A stretch of DNA of 64,000 nt from Smallanthus sonchifolius (GCA_023525975.1 CM042042.1:44589880-44653879); one strand, 5' to 3'; counted from the stretch's first letter, positions 1 to 12,360 are shown. Notes: generated from the letters alone by a model not told the origin. Numbers and translations are program-made.

Positions 1-140
1 TTGACTAAATTTTAAAAGACATGTTAAATGGATTTTGACTCATTCAAAATGGTGTTTCAACTAGCAAACTTGAATAAATAAAAATAATACAAGTTCGTAT
101 AATTTTATTTTCACAAACTATTTTCTCAAAATATTTTCCA
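1..140. other. Unassigned AT-rich left edge
   Basis: Low-complexity AT-rich DNA. It cannot be aligned by eye with the equivalent part of the right LTR of the first element, so the left LTR is either truncated here or has diverged or been replaced upstream of about position 130-140. No coding potential seen. Confidence 0.4.
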
Positions 141-466
141 ACATTTCTGTTACACACTTCATGAACGTTTTTTACTTTTATGTTACTTACTTTACCATCA
201 TTTACTTTTCTGCTTCACAAGCACACAAAACCCATTCACTAATTAATCCGGCTAAACGATAACAAAAGTTGAGTATTGGAACTCGACCGTGTCTATTGGT
301 TCGATACTTGGTTCTTACCTAAACTATATTACGCTGCGATATGTACACTTACCTATTGTGTGTGTTTTAAGTTAACGTAATTATCATTTTATAAATTTAA
401 AACCTGATCTTGTGAAATCAAAATATATTTACTTATATTTTTATATATATTAAAACAAGCACATCA
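141..466 (+). repeat. Left LTR, 3' portion only
   Basis: Matches 7290-7615 with scattered substitutions and ends in ACATCA directly before the primer-binding site. The 5' part of this LTR is not recognisable in the window. Confidence 0.85.
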
Positions 467-472
467 AGTTTT

Positions 473-490
473 TGGCGCTGTTGTCGGGGA
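473..490 (+). other. Primer-binding site
   Basis: TGGCGCTGTTGTCGGGGA lies 6 bases after the LTR end. It is a one-letter variant of the TGGCGCCGTTGTCGGGGA form typical of plant Athila/Tat elements, which is where a host tRNA primes minus-strand DNA synthesis. Confidence 0.85.
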
Positions 491-1006
491 CACGGTGATT
501 TCAAAAAAAAATTCGAGTTAACGGATTAGGCTTTTTAACCTTAACATTTTCTTTTATGCTTTGTTTTGATTGTTCTTTACAACAACTTTCATGGATGACA
601 ACTATGAGAGTTTCGTAGTTGTCATGGAGGATACCAAAACTACTATGAGTACCACTATGCGGAGGTTTAGTGCGAAATTTGTGGGGAACCACACTACACC
701 CAAGATTGTTATAACGATCAAGGGTATTCCACAGATTTTCACCAACCCTACTTGCAACCATATGAGGAAACCACACTGCCCTAAGAAATTCAACACTCAA
801 CTCTAGATTCTGACTCATGGTCCCCAGGAAATCTGTTTCGTCATTTGAAAGAAATTAAGAATCAACTCATAAAGAGCTCTCCAAGTGAACAACAAGTGTT
901 TCATCATTTAGAAGTAATTAAGCTTCATATTCTAAACAGCTTTCCAACTGAACAACAAGATGATTCCTTCAAAGTCCAAGAATCAGAAGTTATAGTTCCA
1001 ACATCT
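491..1006 (+). other. Non-autonomous element interior, 5' part
   Basis: No recognisable retroelement domain. Two short open frames occur (570-806 and 845 to about 1006). The second reads as a hydrophilic peptide with a repeated S-E/T-E-Q-Q pattern and then runs into the inserted solo LTR, so it was longer before the insertion. I do not recognise either and would not call them genes. Confidence 0.5.
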
Positions 1007-1011
1007 CTAGA

Positions 1012-1499
1012 TGTTGGGTATAGAAATAAGACAGATGCTGTCAATAGAAACTACAGTATCGAAACTAGTAGTTTCGGCTGAACATTTGTTCAATCGAAAC
1101 TACCTAGTTTCGATGCCTGTTTTTCATGCCTCTTTGGCGGTGGCTTGGAAAACAAGGCACATGAGGCCTCCTATATATAGAAGAATACCCATTAGGAGTG
1201 AGTGTGTCTGTAGAGGGAATCACCACCCCAGGGGGAGCTCACCCTAGGGTGAGACTAATTGTTAGTGTATGATGAGCTTCTTTTTCATTTCAATCAAAAA
1301 ATCATACGTTTTTATGCTTTCAATTAGCTGTTCTTTTTTCATTTTCATATATGTTTGTTCGTGTATGTGATTCATGCACCCGTCTCTACCATTTGTGATT
1401 CGAGAGTGATACCAGATCAAGAGATTCCGCCTCTCGATCCGGACTGTTTGTGGATTTCAACTCAGATATGTGTTCTACAGGTCTGTGTCGGGACCTACA
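1012..1499 (+). mobile_element. Copia-like solo LTR inside the Gypsy element
   Basis: The unit starts TGTTGGGTATAG and ends GGGACCTACA, the same terminus used by the other Copia LTRs in this window. It is flanked by a perfect 5-bp duplication, CTAGA at 1007-1011 and at 1500-1504. At 488 bp with no internal region it is a solo LTR left by recombination between two LTRs. Two inverted repeats (1060-1076 and 1093-1114) lie upstream of a TATATATA box at 1172-1179, which sets the plus orientation. Confidence 0.88.
1060..1179 (+). promoter_or_regulatory. LTR promoter: palindrome pair and TATA box
   Basis: Perfect inverted repeats CGAAACTA-G-TAGTTTCG (1060-1076) and ATCGAAACTA-CC-TAGTTTCGAT (1093-1114, two 10-bp arms) precede TATATATA at 1172-1179. 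The TATA box is directly seen. A transcription-factor-binding role for the palindromes is inferred. Confidence 0.6.
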
Positions 1500-1504
1500 C
1501 TAGA

Positions 1505-2968
1505 AAGGTCTAGTGACTTTAGTGAGCAAGAACCTTCCATCTTCACAAGCATGGATCAGTCAGAGGTGAGACCGGATGATTCAGAATAGATGGCTACTAC
1601 AACTTTATAATCATTTCCTGACTTTTCTAAGAAGCTTGAAGCTAAACAATCAAATGAGCCAGAGGAGCGAAGATCTAAATAAGAAATGGTGGGAATCCTA
1701 AATATTGAAACACAGGAGGATGTAATCACCAACAAACAAATGACAATGGTGACACCTCTTCCTTGCAACAGTGATAGTTGGACTATGACCAAGCATATCA
1801 GTGAATCATTCCATGAATCACATAAGCCACATGATAGGGCACATCACTCTGAGGACCACTTCTCATGGAAGAAGCAACGTTCATCCAACGAAAACTACGT
1901 GACAAAATTATCATACCGAGTTGACCGTCTCCTTCACTACATGGGATTCTTGAAGTTTGGTCCAGGAAATTTCAAATGGTAGTGGCATGATTTAATTAAC
2001 CACTTTCTTTAGGTGCTCTTTTATAGAGCATTCTAAATTTGGCAGGTTTACAAAAATTTTTAAAATTTTAAATCGATCCATCCAAACTAAAATTAAAACT
2101 ATAAATGAACTTTGAAAATATATAAATCAATAATTTACCCATTTTGGCACTAAAAAGTTGAAGGTATAAAAATTTGAAAGTTGGGGAAAATCTTTGATTT
2201 ATGAAATTGGGCCACTTAACGGGGGATTTTTGCTCGGACCATTGGGACAAACGTAGCTCAAGTTATGACCATTTCAAGTTTGAACACATTTTACCCTGTC
2301 TTTCTCTATCTAGCTGGTCCAGGATGGACTCCACTAATTCCTAGATCAGCCTATTATCATCTACGCATGGTTATCAAATGGGTTGGATGAACCTCTCCAT
2401 ATTATAAGCCACCCATTTGACAGATTCAGCACAAAATTGGAATTTCACGAAGCACGTACGGGTCGGGCTAAAGACCTTTAAATAAACGTAGCGCTTCCAG
2501 GAGGCAACTCGATGATCATGAATAAATTGAGAAGTTGGTGCGTACGGCAGAAAGCATGGACATCAGGTTTGGTTTCTCCAAATTTAAGTTTCTAATTACT
2601 TCAGCCCCCAGATATGCCTTCTCGATACTAGGACCTTAGTAGCTTAACTACTATCTTTTATTTTTCTTGTATGCTTTTATGCTTTCTTTTATGTTTCGGG
2701 TAGAATAACATCACCAGATCATCTATCTACTTTGAGGAGTTACACTCCACCACTACCGGCCTGGAGCCGGAAACCACATCAAATTTATGAGAAATTAGAT
2801 GAAGTCTTTGAAGCAACATGTTGACAAGCAGCTGATAGGCACAGCCTAACAGCAACAATAAGTTTTGGCCTTAGGTTATACACCGAATTGACCGGGGAGT
2901 ACCAGTTTATTTTCCCTTAAAACTTCATGCATTTAAATTCCTACATAGCATTCCATTACATGCATTTG
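1505..2968 (+). other. Non-autonomous element interior, middle part
   Basis: An open frame at 1686-1982 (98 codons) and scattered short frames show no family signature I recognise. The sequence is otherwise non-coding retroelement interior. Confidence 0.4.
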
Positions 2969-3008
2969 TACATTGAGGGCAATGCACAGTTTTAAGTATG
3001 GGGTGGGG
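2969..3008 (+). other. Hairpin plus purine-rich module (PPT-like)
   Basis: An imperfect inverted repeat around CATTGAGGGCAATG is followed by TTAAGTATGGGGTGGGG. The same hairpin-purine combination recurs on the minus strand at about 22938-22975, 55575-55610 and 55650-55690 in other Gypsy elements. It is a conserved feature of the 3' region of Athila-type elements and resembles a second polypurine tract. Confidence 0.55.
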
Positions 3009-3342
3009 AATTAGAGATTCAGGACTGCTTGTAACCTTAGAGCAGTAAAATTTAACTTGTGATTTTCTACCTATTTGACTAAAACAATACAAAAACCTAC
3101 CTTTTATAAAACCCAAAAAAATTTCAAAAATTTTTAAAACCCTTTAAATCTAAACCTCTTCGAGTTTGCACCTAATTAAATAAAATGAAGACATGGCAAG
3201 TAGAAACAAACGGAAATTATGCATAACAAATCACTAAACCATTTCCCATCTGTTTTCCATGTGAGAATTATCTGAGCCTTTTCGCGAGTATTATTATCAT
3301 TATTTTTGCATTGTTTTTCGTTTGATATATTAAGTGTTTATT

Positions 3343-4529
3343 TGTAACACCCTAGTTTCAATCACCGATTATTTAATCAATAAACACGCGAAAGCATTCG
3401 TCCCATGAAAAGATTTTTTTTTAAATACGTACCGCGAGGGACCATGACCCTGCCTCTCGCGTACCGCGAGGGAGCATCAAAACAACACTTCCAGGAACCC
3501 GGTCCCTCGCGTACCGCGAGGGAACCTAACCTGATTCCTTGCGTACCGCGGGGCACCTGCATTTCCAGAAAGTTTCTTAAATTTTTGTAGCCTTCAACCC
3601 CTTAGCCAAAATTCTAACTTTTACTCATTTGTCATAAAATTTTCCCAACACTTAGGATTGGGTTCTAACATTTAAAACACCATGCCTTTGAACAAAAATT
3701 TCAATTTCATGTATCGTTTTACAACTTTTCGTTGGACATCTAATTACACCCGAAATCACCAAAAAATGTATACGAGAATCCAACATTTGCCATAGACTTC
3801 CTTGACTACACTGGAGCTTTTCCTACAAAACACCACATAATTAATCACCATTAGTAATGAAGACAAATCATAACAACAAGGTAAAACATTCCTATTTTCA
3901 CCCATTCACCCATTCACCCGTTTGACCCGTTTCTACCCAATTACTAATTAAACAATTTAACACTAGCATAACACTATGCAAGTTTCTTTCTTTCTTTAAT
4001 AATCACCCCATATTTGGTCAAATTTCATTTCCCTTATGGCACAAGACCATAACTTCTTTACGTTTCCATCACGGTACATAGACCATAAACTCACCACATT
4101 TCCATTATAGTACTTAGACCATAAATTCACCACATTTCCATTATCATACTTAGACCACAACTTCACTATGTTTCCATTATAGTATTTTAACTATAACTAC
4201 ATTCATATACGTGTTCATACCACATTCATACAACAATCATACCACATAAGTTAATTATGCAAACATTCCACACGTGTAATTATAATTTATCAACATCACT
4301 AAGTAAGTGTGAGTGCACTTACCTTTCGGATTCGAAGATCCCGCTTCTCCTTATCGATGGGAAATTAGAAACCCATTTGTTTCAACTTAAACAGTTAAAA
4401 ACTAGCATAACCCCAAAATCAACTTGAAACCCATTTGTTTCAACTTATTTATAAAATATTATTTCTGCCATAATATTAAATATAAATATTTATTTATTTA
4501 AAACGAAACCCGGATTTTGGTTCGTTACA
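3343..4529 (-). mobile_element. Tekay-like (chromovirus) solo LTR
   Basis: The unit runs TGTAACACCC...GTTACA and is flanked by a perfect 5-bp duplication, TTATT at 3338-3342 and at 4530-4534. Read on the minus strand it begins TGTAACGAACC and ends GGGTGTTACA, the usual form of Del/Tekay LTRs. A GC-rich palindrome array (3429-3554) then lies upstream of a TATTTAAA-type box (about 3417-3425), which supports the minus orientation. At 1,187 bp with no interior it is a solo LTR. Confidence 0.88.
3429..3554 (-). repeat. GC-rich palindrome array in Tekay-like LTR
   Basis: Four copies of a CGCGTACCGCGAGGG-type unit at about 3429-3441, 3454-3473, 3503-3523 and 3541-3554. The third is a perfect 21-base inverted repeat with arms CCCTCGCG/CGCGAGGG around TAC. 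It is strikingly GC-rich in AT-rich surroundings. Confidence 0.85.
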
Positions 4530-4534
4530 TTATT

Positions 4535-5975
4535 CGATCGAATTCTTAGAATAATTAGAACTTGTATGACTTATACATATCAAGACCATGAAGTGGAAGT
4601 ATGAAAATGATTGAGGCACCTAGGACTTTATCACCCTTATTATCCAAAACCCCCCAAAAAAATATTATCCGCCTAGATAGCCCTCTGAGCCTTAGCCTTT
4701 TTCTTTTCTATCACCCATACTTATCACCCAACCAGCTTTTCGCAAACATAGGTTATTGGCTGACTGTCTTCAAAATTGGAAAATTATCCTATGTTCTCAC
4801 ATTAAATTCATTATCATCGAGACAATTTTGGAAAAAATATGCCCTACACAGAAGAATTGGAATATACAAAAAGTTGATGCATTAGGAAAATATCCGAACT
4901 ATCTGCAGGAAATTCACATAAACATTATTTCAAGGAAATTGAGGAAAAAAGATTATTGAAGGATTTGTCTTGTTTAAAAGAAAAATATATCTTGGTCCTT
5001 TACCGGGAGACCTTAAAGAACTAGACATGCATCCCTTTGATTTAAATTTGCTTTTCTGCATTCATTTCGCAAAGCTTGAATTACCAATCGAACTCCGAGA
5101 AAAGATCTTCAAGCAACCGGTGATGAATGAAAACGGTGGCGCTAGCAAGAACAATTGCCACCATTCTGCGGCTTATCAAAAAGCGCCGCCAAAAGAAGAG
5201 CCAAAAGATACAATAAATGTAGAATGTGTGGCAACTGGAGCCACGATGGAAAGTGTAGCAAGAATCAAACTCACTCCCAAAGTGAGTATACACACCTGAT
5301 CGAAGTAGGAGCTGTTAGGCTATGAGCCTAAAGAACCGTACGAAAAGGCAGCAATGTATATTACGCAATAAGGGACGAGTTAACATTAATGAGAAATATT
5401 GGTCTTGGCAATCTGACCATAAACGAGCCCTCAGGTTAGTTATACCCTCATGATCTGACTACTGTAGAGGGACCTATTAGTATTTTTCATTTTAAGCCAT
5501 GAGGCCATAGCCGAGTGTTTCGTGATAGCTGCAGCCCTTTAAACCCCTTTAAAACCCCTAATAATCCAAAAATATTTTCATTTTCACCTTTAGTTTTACT
5601 TTAGCCACATTATAACCCTTTAAGTCCTCTTGATTCATGCATACTACTTAGTTAGTTGGTGAAGACTTTATTTGCATACAAGCCTATAACTATTGCATAA
5701 TTCGATCTGAACTTGAGTGTTCCACTTCACTTACATTATCCATATATATATCACCCTAGAGTTGAGTGAACATTGTGAGTAGTGAGGATTTCTTGCATAA
5801 TCAAAGTTCTAGTAGGCTTGTCATGGATTCCATCATCTTAAAAAAGAAAAACACAAAAATAGAATAAGCAGCTCAAGAGTTATCCCGGAGTTTCAACACT
5901 AGTTGAAATTCCATTAGCCTTGTAAAGTTTCTAGTTGTGGGTATGATCATGCATGAGTTTGCTTAAGGACAAGCA
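4535..5975 (+). other. Non-autonomous element interior, 3' part
   Basis: The longest open frame is 4970-5299 (109 codons, no recognised domain; hydrophilic, Lys/Glu-rich second half). It could be a relic of a post-pol ORF, but nothing proves it. The rest is non-coding and leads to the polypurine tract. Confidence 0.35.
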
Positions 5976-5990
5976 AAGTTTAAGTGTGGG
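5976..5990 (+). other. Polypurine tract
   Basis: AAGTTTAAGTGTGGG lies immediately before the right LTR, matching the form typical of Athila/Tat elements. It primes plus-strand DNA synthesis. Confidence 0.75.
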
Positions 5991-5995
5991 TGTTA

Positions 5996-7615
5996 TGATA
6001 TGCCATCATTTACACATATTTTAAATACATAATAATCTCCACATTATGGTACTAATTGAATAATAATAATAACCTTGCAATTTATGCTTAAAACACTTGC
6101 AATTTTGTAATTGCATGTTATTCGGTGTTGAAAATATAAATCAAGCTAAATCCTATAAAAAACACCAAGAATTCAAGCTTCAAGAATGCTCATTCCCGAC
6201 CATTTACCCCCAAGAAGTCAAAATTGGTCAAAAAAAAGTCAACCAAGCAGCTAAAAGACAAAGCTGGGAGAAAACAGAGGGATGCACGGTCGTGCATCAG
6301 TGTCCCTTGCTCCCCATGGCCGTGCATCTGTGTCCATTGCTTCCCACGACCCAGTATAGTGTCCTTTGTACCCGATTTGATTCCCTAGGCCTTTGCACGA
6401 CCGTGCAACCCATTGCACGACCATTGCACACTTTGAGGCCTATAAATAGGAGGCTTGAGTTCTTCATTAAACACACCAATTCAGACCAAAAGAACACTTA
6501 AGAAGAGAGCATTCTCGTAGTTAGAGTAGAGAGTGGAGAGTAGAGGGGCTCTTCCTCCTTGTTCCACAGTAGGAGAGCCTACGAAACTCATCGTTACGCT
6601 AGTCGTTATGGCCATTCGTGGCTAAAACTTCTTTGTACTGCTAGGGTGAAGATGATGTTTGGTAGATGTTAATATTTAATGTATTAATCTAGTGGTATGT
6701 TTATGTCTTTAATTAATTCGTTCTTAAAAACCATCTTTCGGTGGGCTTTTATTATTGTCTAAATCTGTCTTTATATTTGTGAGTGTCTTGATTTTAAAGA
6801 GTAAGATCGTAAAACACTTTTTAATGAAACTTTCTTTGAAACTCGTACATCTTTATACGAGATGATTATGCGACCAAGAATTGGTGAAATCATGTTAGGA
6901 ATGGTACGTCTTTATACTTGGTCCTATTGTTACACCGCCTCCCGGTTAGCAAAATATAATCACCTATTTAACTTTAATATAAAGCATTTTAAGTCCGATG
7001 TCTTAAACCAACCCAGAGATGACCATTCGATGGGTTAAGGGTAACTGTTGTCCCTAACGGGAGGCACTACCATTTTAATTTAAAAAACATAATTTGTAAA
7101 TCAAATGTAGTGAGGACGAGGCTCTAGCGGTGACCCGGGTCACAAGTTTATAGTAGTCATACCACTGAATTAGTCAACTTAACATTATCACGTACCAAGC
7201 TGATTCGAATCCCGAAGCAATAGTATCCGTAATCTGATAATTTTCGCTTTATTTACTTTCTTGCTATTTACTATTTTGCTAGTTACATTTCTGTTACACA
7301 CTTCACGCACGTTTTTAGTTTTATGTTACTTACTTTACCGTCATTTACTTTTCTGCTTCACAAGCACACAAAACCCACTCACTAATTAATCCGGCTAAAC
7401 GATAACAAAAGTTGAGTATTGGAACTCGACCGTGTCAATTGGTTCGATACTTGGTTCTTACCTAAACTATGTTACGATGCGATAGGTACACTTGCCTATT
7501 GTGTGTGTTTTAAGTTAACGTAATTATCATTTTATAAATTTAAAACCTGATCTTATGAAATCATTCTAAAAATATATTTACTTATATTTTTATGTATATT
7601 AAAACAAGCACATCA
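5996..7615 (+). repeat. Right LTR of first Gypsy element
   Basis: The 1.62-kb LTR starts TGATATGCCATC after the polypurine tract and ends ACATCA. It holds a promoter-like block: palindromes GATGCACG-GT-CGTGCATC (6281-6298) and TTGCACG-AC-CGTGCAA (6393-6408) with partial copies between, then TATAAATA at 6441-6448. ORFs around 6097-6501 fall across this array and are not genes. Confidence 0.85.
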
Positions 7616-7706
7616 TTACAACATCAAGGTTAAAGTTTATACAAAAAGGCTTATAGAGTTAAAAAAAACTAATAAAATGGATAAACAACGTATGCAAGGA
7701 AATCGT

Positions 7707-8143
7707 TGTAAGTCCCAAAACGAATGGATCTTCGAATAAACACACTAACACAAACATGATATCAAGTCTCACAATCAATAGGCGGAAACTATTAATTGTG
7801 GTGATTCAAGACACAAAGATTCAAAGTAAACACTTGGATTGATCAAGAGAATTACAAAGAAAGGTAAAAACAACCGCTAACACACTAGACGACTTTTCCT
7901 CACGTCTAACACTCTCAGAAACATTTTTTCTGGCTGATTCACCTAATTTAGGTTACATAAACAAGTATTTAAACTAAGCCTAATAACACTAAGCCCAAAA
8001 TACATGTTCTTGGCCCATAGCCGGCCCAAGACCCAACTTGTGAACTCCTGTTCACGGTTACAAACCCGAATACCCATCTATTCGGTAACACCAAAAATTA
8101 TACTTATTTGATAAGTGTCAGCCTCACAAATATAGACCCAACA
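7707..8143 (-). repeat. 3' LTR of minus-strand Copia
   Basis: A 437-bp LTR. On the minus strand, inverted repeats (CCGAATA/TATTCGG and GTGAAC/GTTCAC) lie upstream of GTTTAAATAC, a TATA-like box at about 7969-7978. This is the same palindrome-then-TATA order seen in the other LTRs. Confidence 0.88.
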
Positions 8144-8144
8144 A

Positions 8145-8155
8145 TCTCCCCCTAG
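8145..8155 (-). other. Polypurine tract of minus-strand Copia
   Basis: Reads CTAGGGGGAGA on the minus strand immediately before the 3' LTR. Confidence 0.85.
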
Positions 8156-10152
8156 GATGATGCTATCAAATGATCTTCATAACTCGAATGCAGCACTGTG
8201 ATCACCACTTCCAGCATACAACATTGTCATCAGAATCTATGGTTGTTGCTGTGGTGTCGATGTTGGTGTAGATAAGATTCAGCATCTCTGAACTCTCAAA
8301 CTTGGGTCTCTCTTTCTTCTCTTGAAGTTAAATCCACATGTGGATCCTAATCAGCACTTGCTTGATCATCTTGCTAAAGAGGATGTGAGAGGAGGATTCC
8401 CAGGAACTCTTTTCTTTTTCATTCTTTCTCTTTCAAGCAGATTCACAGGTACTTCTTCATGTCTACCTTCATTTTCGGAATATTAAACCACATCTGGTTC
8501 TTCTGACTCGAGAACATTCTGTTATGGTGGTACTTCAAGCTTGTCAGCAAATGACAACATTTCAATCTTCTTCAACCCTGATTCTTGATTTGAAATAAAT
8601 CCTACAAATTCTCAGAAGTTTTGTAAGCAGACATTTATATGCAACAGGGAATCTAGTATTCACATGAACACCTAGTACATCCATGTACTATCAAACCTTT
8701 GAAATTTCAATTCTTTTGACAATAAGTCTTTAAATCCAAGAATGGTCAATTTTTTGTAAAGATAAAATAAAATAAAACAGAAAATCTAAAACTAAATTAA
8801 ACTAAACTCAACAAAATAGAGATAAAATAAGAAATATTTTTTTTTTTTAAATTTTCTTAACAAATTGTAACTCAATTTAAACTAACAATTATTAACACAA
8901 ACTTGTTACAACAAGTCTTTAGGAAGTTTGCAATGGGATCATATCGTTTTATGGACAGACCAAGGAATATTTTTAGCACGTATTTTTACCCAGACATGTC
9001 AAGCAGATTGCCAATATAAAAATCTCTCTAAACTCATACTTTAGCTTCAACCCGAAGTTTTTCACTGTGATTTAAATTAGTTATGACTTAATGGGTCCCA
9101 CACTCATATCTCAGAAACCTGTAATTAAATGAAAGTGAATTAATTGAATTCTTGATGAACTTTATTGGACCCCACAGCTTATCAGGTAAACCTTCCCTTC
9201 CTCATGATCTTTTGAGCACCTAAATAATAACTAATGAGCATAACTAGCATGGGTTTATGCAACTTTTCAGGGAATCTCTGACAAAATTTGACCAAAAACA
9301 CAGCACTACGGGCTTACATGTTCAGAATCAGCAAAAACTCAGGGTTATAGCACTACAGACTTAAATGCCTTGATAAGAGATCCCTTCCTAGTCACATATT
9401 CCCAAAAAATAAAAATATTTACAATAATATGTACGTCTTTAGACATATCTTTTTGATGTATGGCATTGCATATCTTTTGAATTTATTCCTATAGCACGAC
9501 ATTGACATTACGTGTCTTTTTGCTCGGAATTCTGCTTTGCATATTAGCTTTGCACTATCATTGAGTGTCTTTTCACCTACTGCATGTCAATGCATGTCTT
9601 TTAACTATATAGATATATAATATTTACAGACTTGTATCAAGTCAAGCTCGCAACCCCTTTGTGAAGGGTCCCGGTTAGTGCAATCCTAATAGAGCGAGGG
9701 TTATCCACAGTTCATCAACCTTTATATTTAAGTTCTCGATTATTAACAGGAATAGCAAATTACACTAATCTATGAGATGTTCACCACTAAGGTCATAATA
9801 TTATTTTGTTCAAGTGTATCACATGTAGAGTCTATCAACATATCCAACATTAATCCTAGCATTTTCAATTTAGTGCCTTACATGTGTTGATCCTAGCCTT
9901 AAGAAACGAACATTCATATCACTTCTCATTTAATTGCAAACTCTTGACTCAAACACAAACAATATTTTTTTTGTTAAATTACCTCAAAAGTAAACTCTTT
10001 TTGAATTTTTCTTAACTCTCGAAAATTTAAGACAAACTCTTTTTGTATTTTCTTGACACTAATAAACTTTAAAAAACACTCTTTTTGTATTTTTCTTTTA
10101 AAAACACTCTTTTTATATTTTTCTCATATCTCCCCCTAAATTTGTGCATTAA
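8156..10152 (-). other. Non-coding 3' region of minus-strand Copia
   Basis: About 2 kb without a recognisable gene, where integrase/RT would be expected. Near its right end (about 9985-10125) are four imperfect copies of a CTCTTTTTGTATTTTTCT-like unit, followed at 10128-10137 by ATCTCCCCCT, a second polypurine-tract-like sequence on the minus strand. Confidence 0.6.
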
Positions 10153-10588
10153 TTAAAAAATGTACAAATTTAAACTATAAAGAAAAATCTTTTTGTAACC
10201 ATTCTCAAATTTCAATAACTCATTATTTTCAAAATATAATGTACCAAAGTAAATTGTACATTTATTGCTGATTTTACCTCCCTTTTCTCCTACAAAGGAA
10301 ACATACCCTTCGTTAAAGTATTTACGTATGAAGCAGAGAGATGTCACCCGTCATGTACCTGGAACAACCCTTATCAACACACCACTCTGGTTGTTGACAG
10401 TTATCATTGGTCGTCCCTGTACGAAAGAGAAGATTAGTTAGACATAGGTACCCAAGCCATAGTTGACCTGGGCATTCCTGAAGCATCAATGTATGATACT
10501 TCCTGCAAACACATATCATTTTTAGAATCAAGGACAGGTGTTGCCGCAATATTTTTCTTAGCTTTCTTGACATGCTTTGATTGAACAT
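10153..10588 (-). pseudogene. Copia protease N-terminal relic
   Basis: Two overlapping minus frames (10588-10322, then 10347-10153) together show the Copia protease/pre-integrase signature. The motif reads CVDKGCSRYMTGD, where the usual form has DSG at the catalytic aspartate; here Ser is replaced by Lys. It is followed by a GYVSFVGEKGGKI segment. The frame change between the pieces and the absence of everything downstream show that it is dead. It would have cut the Gag-Pol polyprotein. Confidence 0.7.
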
Positions 10589-10624
10589 ACGGTTTTGTCT
10601 CTTTTGAAACTAAGACTTTAGGTT

Positions 10625-11943
10625 TTATTGTTTGCTTATTTTGTTTAACCTTTTGTCTTTCAAAATAAGCTTGTCTGTTTCTCTTTGCAGTATTCCAGTC
10701 ACCATCAGGGGCTTAACTCTGGTAGACGAACTCGTCATTGCCTTAGGCTGATTTGCCTTCATTGGCTTATAGTAAGTTCTATCCCTTGGTGTAGTCCTTT
10801 GATTGTTCATGTAATAAGGCTCATAAGGACGATGCATGCAATTTCTTGCGATGTGACCGGCTTTGCCACATGTGTAGCATGTCTGCTTCCTAGCATAAGC
10901 AGCATATCCCCATATGTTTGACCATGATAACAAAGATGATGATGATGATTGTGAGTGATAATATTGGTCACAACTTCTCTTTGAGCAGCTTGCATACTTC
11001 ATGTTTTTCTAAGCATGGTCTTGTTCAAACCTCTTATAATAATGATCATACTTTGTATAAAACTCAGCTTTGGTGAAGTGCTTAGGTGAAGCACTTGAGG
11101 TTTGAACACTGACCCTTGGTTTTTCAACCTGCTTGGTTTTCTCGTTCAACTTGGACAGGTCCTGTTGGAATACTTAGCAATATTTTCAATGACAGGTTTA
11201 ACAAATCTAGTTTTTCCATCACTATATGCTAATAATTTTGAATTTTTAGAGACATTTTCCCAAGCTTGCACATAATGTTTGTTGCTCTTAGAATTAGTAC
11301 CCTTAGAAGTATCAGTATTATTTCTGCAACCAGAATTAACATTAGTTTTATTCTTGCAAAAACAAGTCTCTTCATACTCCTCATTTTCACTATCACATTC
11401 CTCAATCTCTACTTTTTCTGCACATGAAGTAGAAGCGTCAAAATTGTTCACACATTTAATCTCAGAATCTAAGGATGAAGACTTAGATTCTTAAGTGTCT
11501 GACAGATTGCAAGAAGAGAGCACCACATACTTTGCTACTTGTTCTTCAACAGATGGAGGAACAGTGGTGAAATTTTCATTAAAAAGATGAGGCATGTTGT
11601 TATACCCAATCCCTTTTGACCCATTCCCAGGTTTATGAAGTTGGGTTTCCAGCATATCAACTACTTTACTAGATTGACCAAAAAATTCTACTTTAAACTT
11701 TGCTTCAGTAAAATTTGATTTGGCTTGTTCTAATTCAGCAGTTAACCTTTTAATCTCTTCTTTAGCATCCGTTAACACACAACATTTTTGACTTAGTTGT
11801 TCTTTGAGACGTGAAATATCTTTCTTACTAGCTTCTATTACTTCCTTATATGCTTTCTCAGTTTTAGAAAACTTTGATTTATGATATTTAAGATTTTCAA
11901 TTTCAAACTTCAAATCATCATTTTCTTTTCTGAACATCCCCAC
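10625..11943 (-). pseudogene. Copia gag relic (coiled coil plus zinc knuckle)
   Basis: Minus-strand pieces at 11943-11491, 11451-11146 and 11002-10625 form a decayed Gag. The first is a long Lys/Glu-rich coiled coil. The second is acidic and Asn/Ser-rich. The third contains a CCHC zinc knuckle, CYTCGKAGHIARNC, that packages RNA. The first two pieces are in one frame separated by a stop; the third is in another frame, so there is at least one frameshift. A large coiled-coil Gag resembles SIRE/Maximus-type Copia elements, but the lineage is inferred. Confidence 0.75.
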
Positions 11944-12360
11944 CTTATCAATACATAATTGAGAATAGAGATTAGATGTTACCTTAGGTGGAATTGAAAC
12001 TTAAGATGATGAAGTTGTTCTTGCTGCTCCAAATGTAGAAAACATTTTATCAGATATTTGTGAATTTGCTTGACAAGATGTATTTTCCCACCAAAATTTT
12101 CACTGAAAATCTTATATTGTCAACTCCTCAAAAATGAATCTATCCTAATGTATAACCGTTCTCTCAAAATTTTGACCAAGTAAAAGTTTTGAATTTTTCC
12201 AGCCAAATATTTCACGAAAAATATCCGATGTTGTCAACTTTTTACAATCGACTCCAAATAGAGGCATAAACGTCCTCTAGAAAATTTGACTAAGAAATAT
12301 TTTCCCGCCAAAAAACTCACTAAGAAATATTTTCCCGCCAAAATGGAGGCATAAGCGTCC

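Larger units (their letters stand above)
141..7615 (+). mobile_element. Non-autonomous Ty3/Gypsy element (Athila/Tat type), left end truncated
   Basis: The 3' part of an LTR (141-466) and a complete right LTR (5996-7615) share a nearly identical end of about 325 bases closing in CATCA. A primer-binding site follows the left copy and a purine-rich tract precedes the right copy, so the sense strand is plus. The interior, less two later insertions, is about 4.3 kb and has no recognisable gag, protease, RT or integrase, which fits a large non-autonomous derivative mobilised in trans. Solo LTRs at 1012-1499 and 3343-4529 interrupt it. The left target duplication cannot be checked because the 5' end is missing; TTACA follows the right LTR. 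Confidence 0.8.

Noticed and set aside
3429..3554. CRISPR-like array of palindromic repeats with spacers
   Set aside because: Units vary, spacers are irregular, and the array sits in an LTR with a target duplication in plant DNA. The same reasoning applies to all the other palindrome arrays.
4970..5299. 109-codon ORF as a gene
   Set aside because: Open but unrecognised, inside a non-autonomous element with no homologous frame elsewhere in the window.
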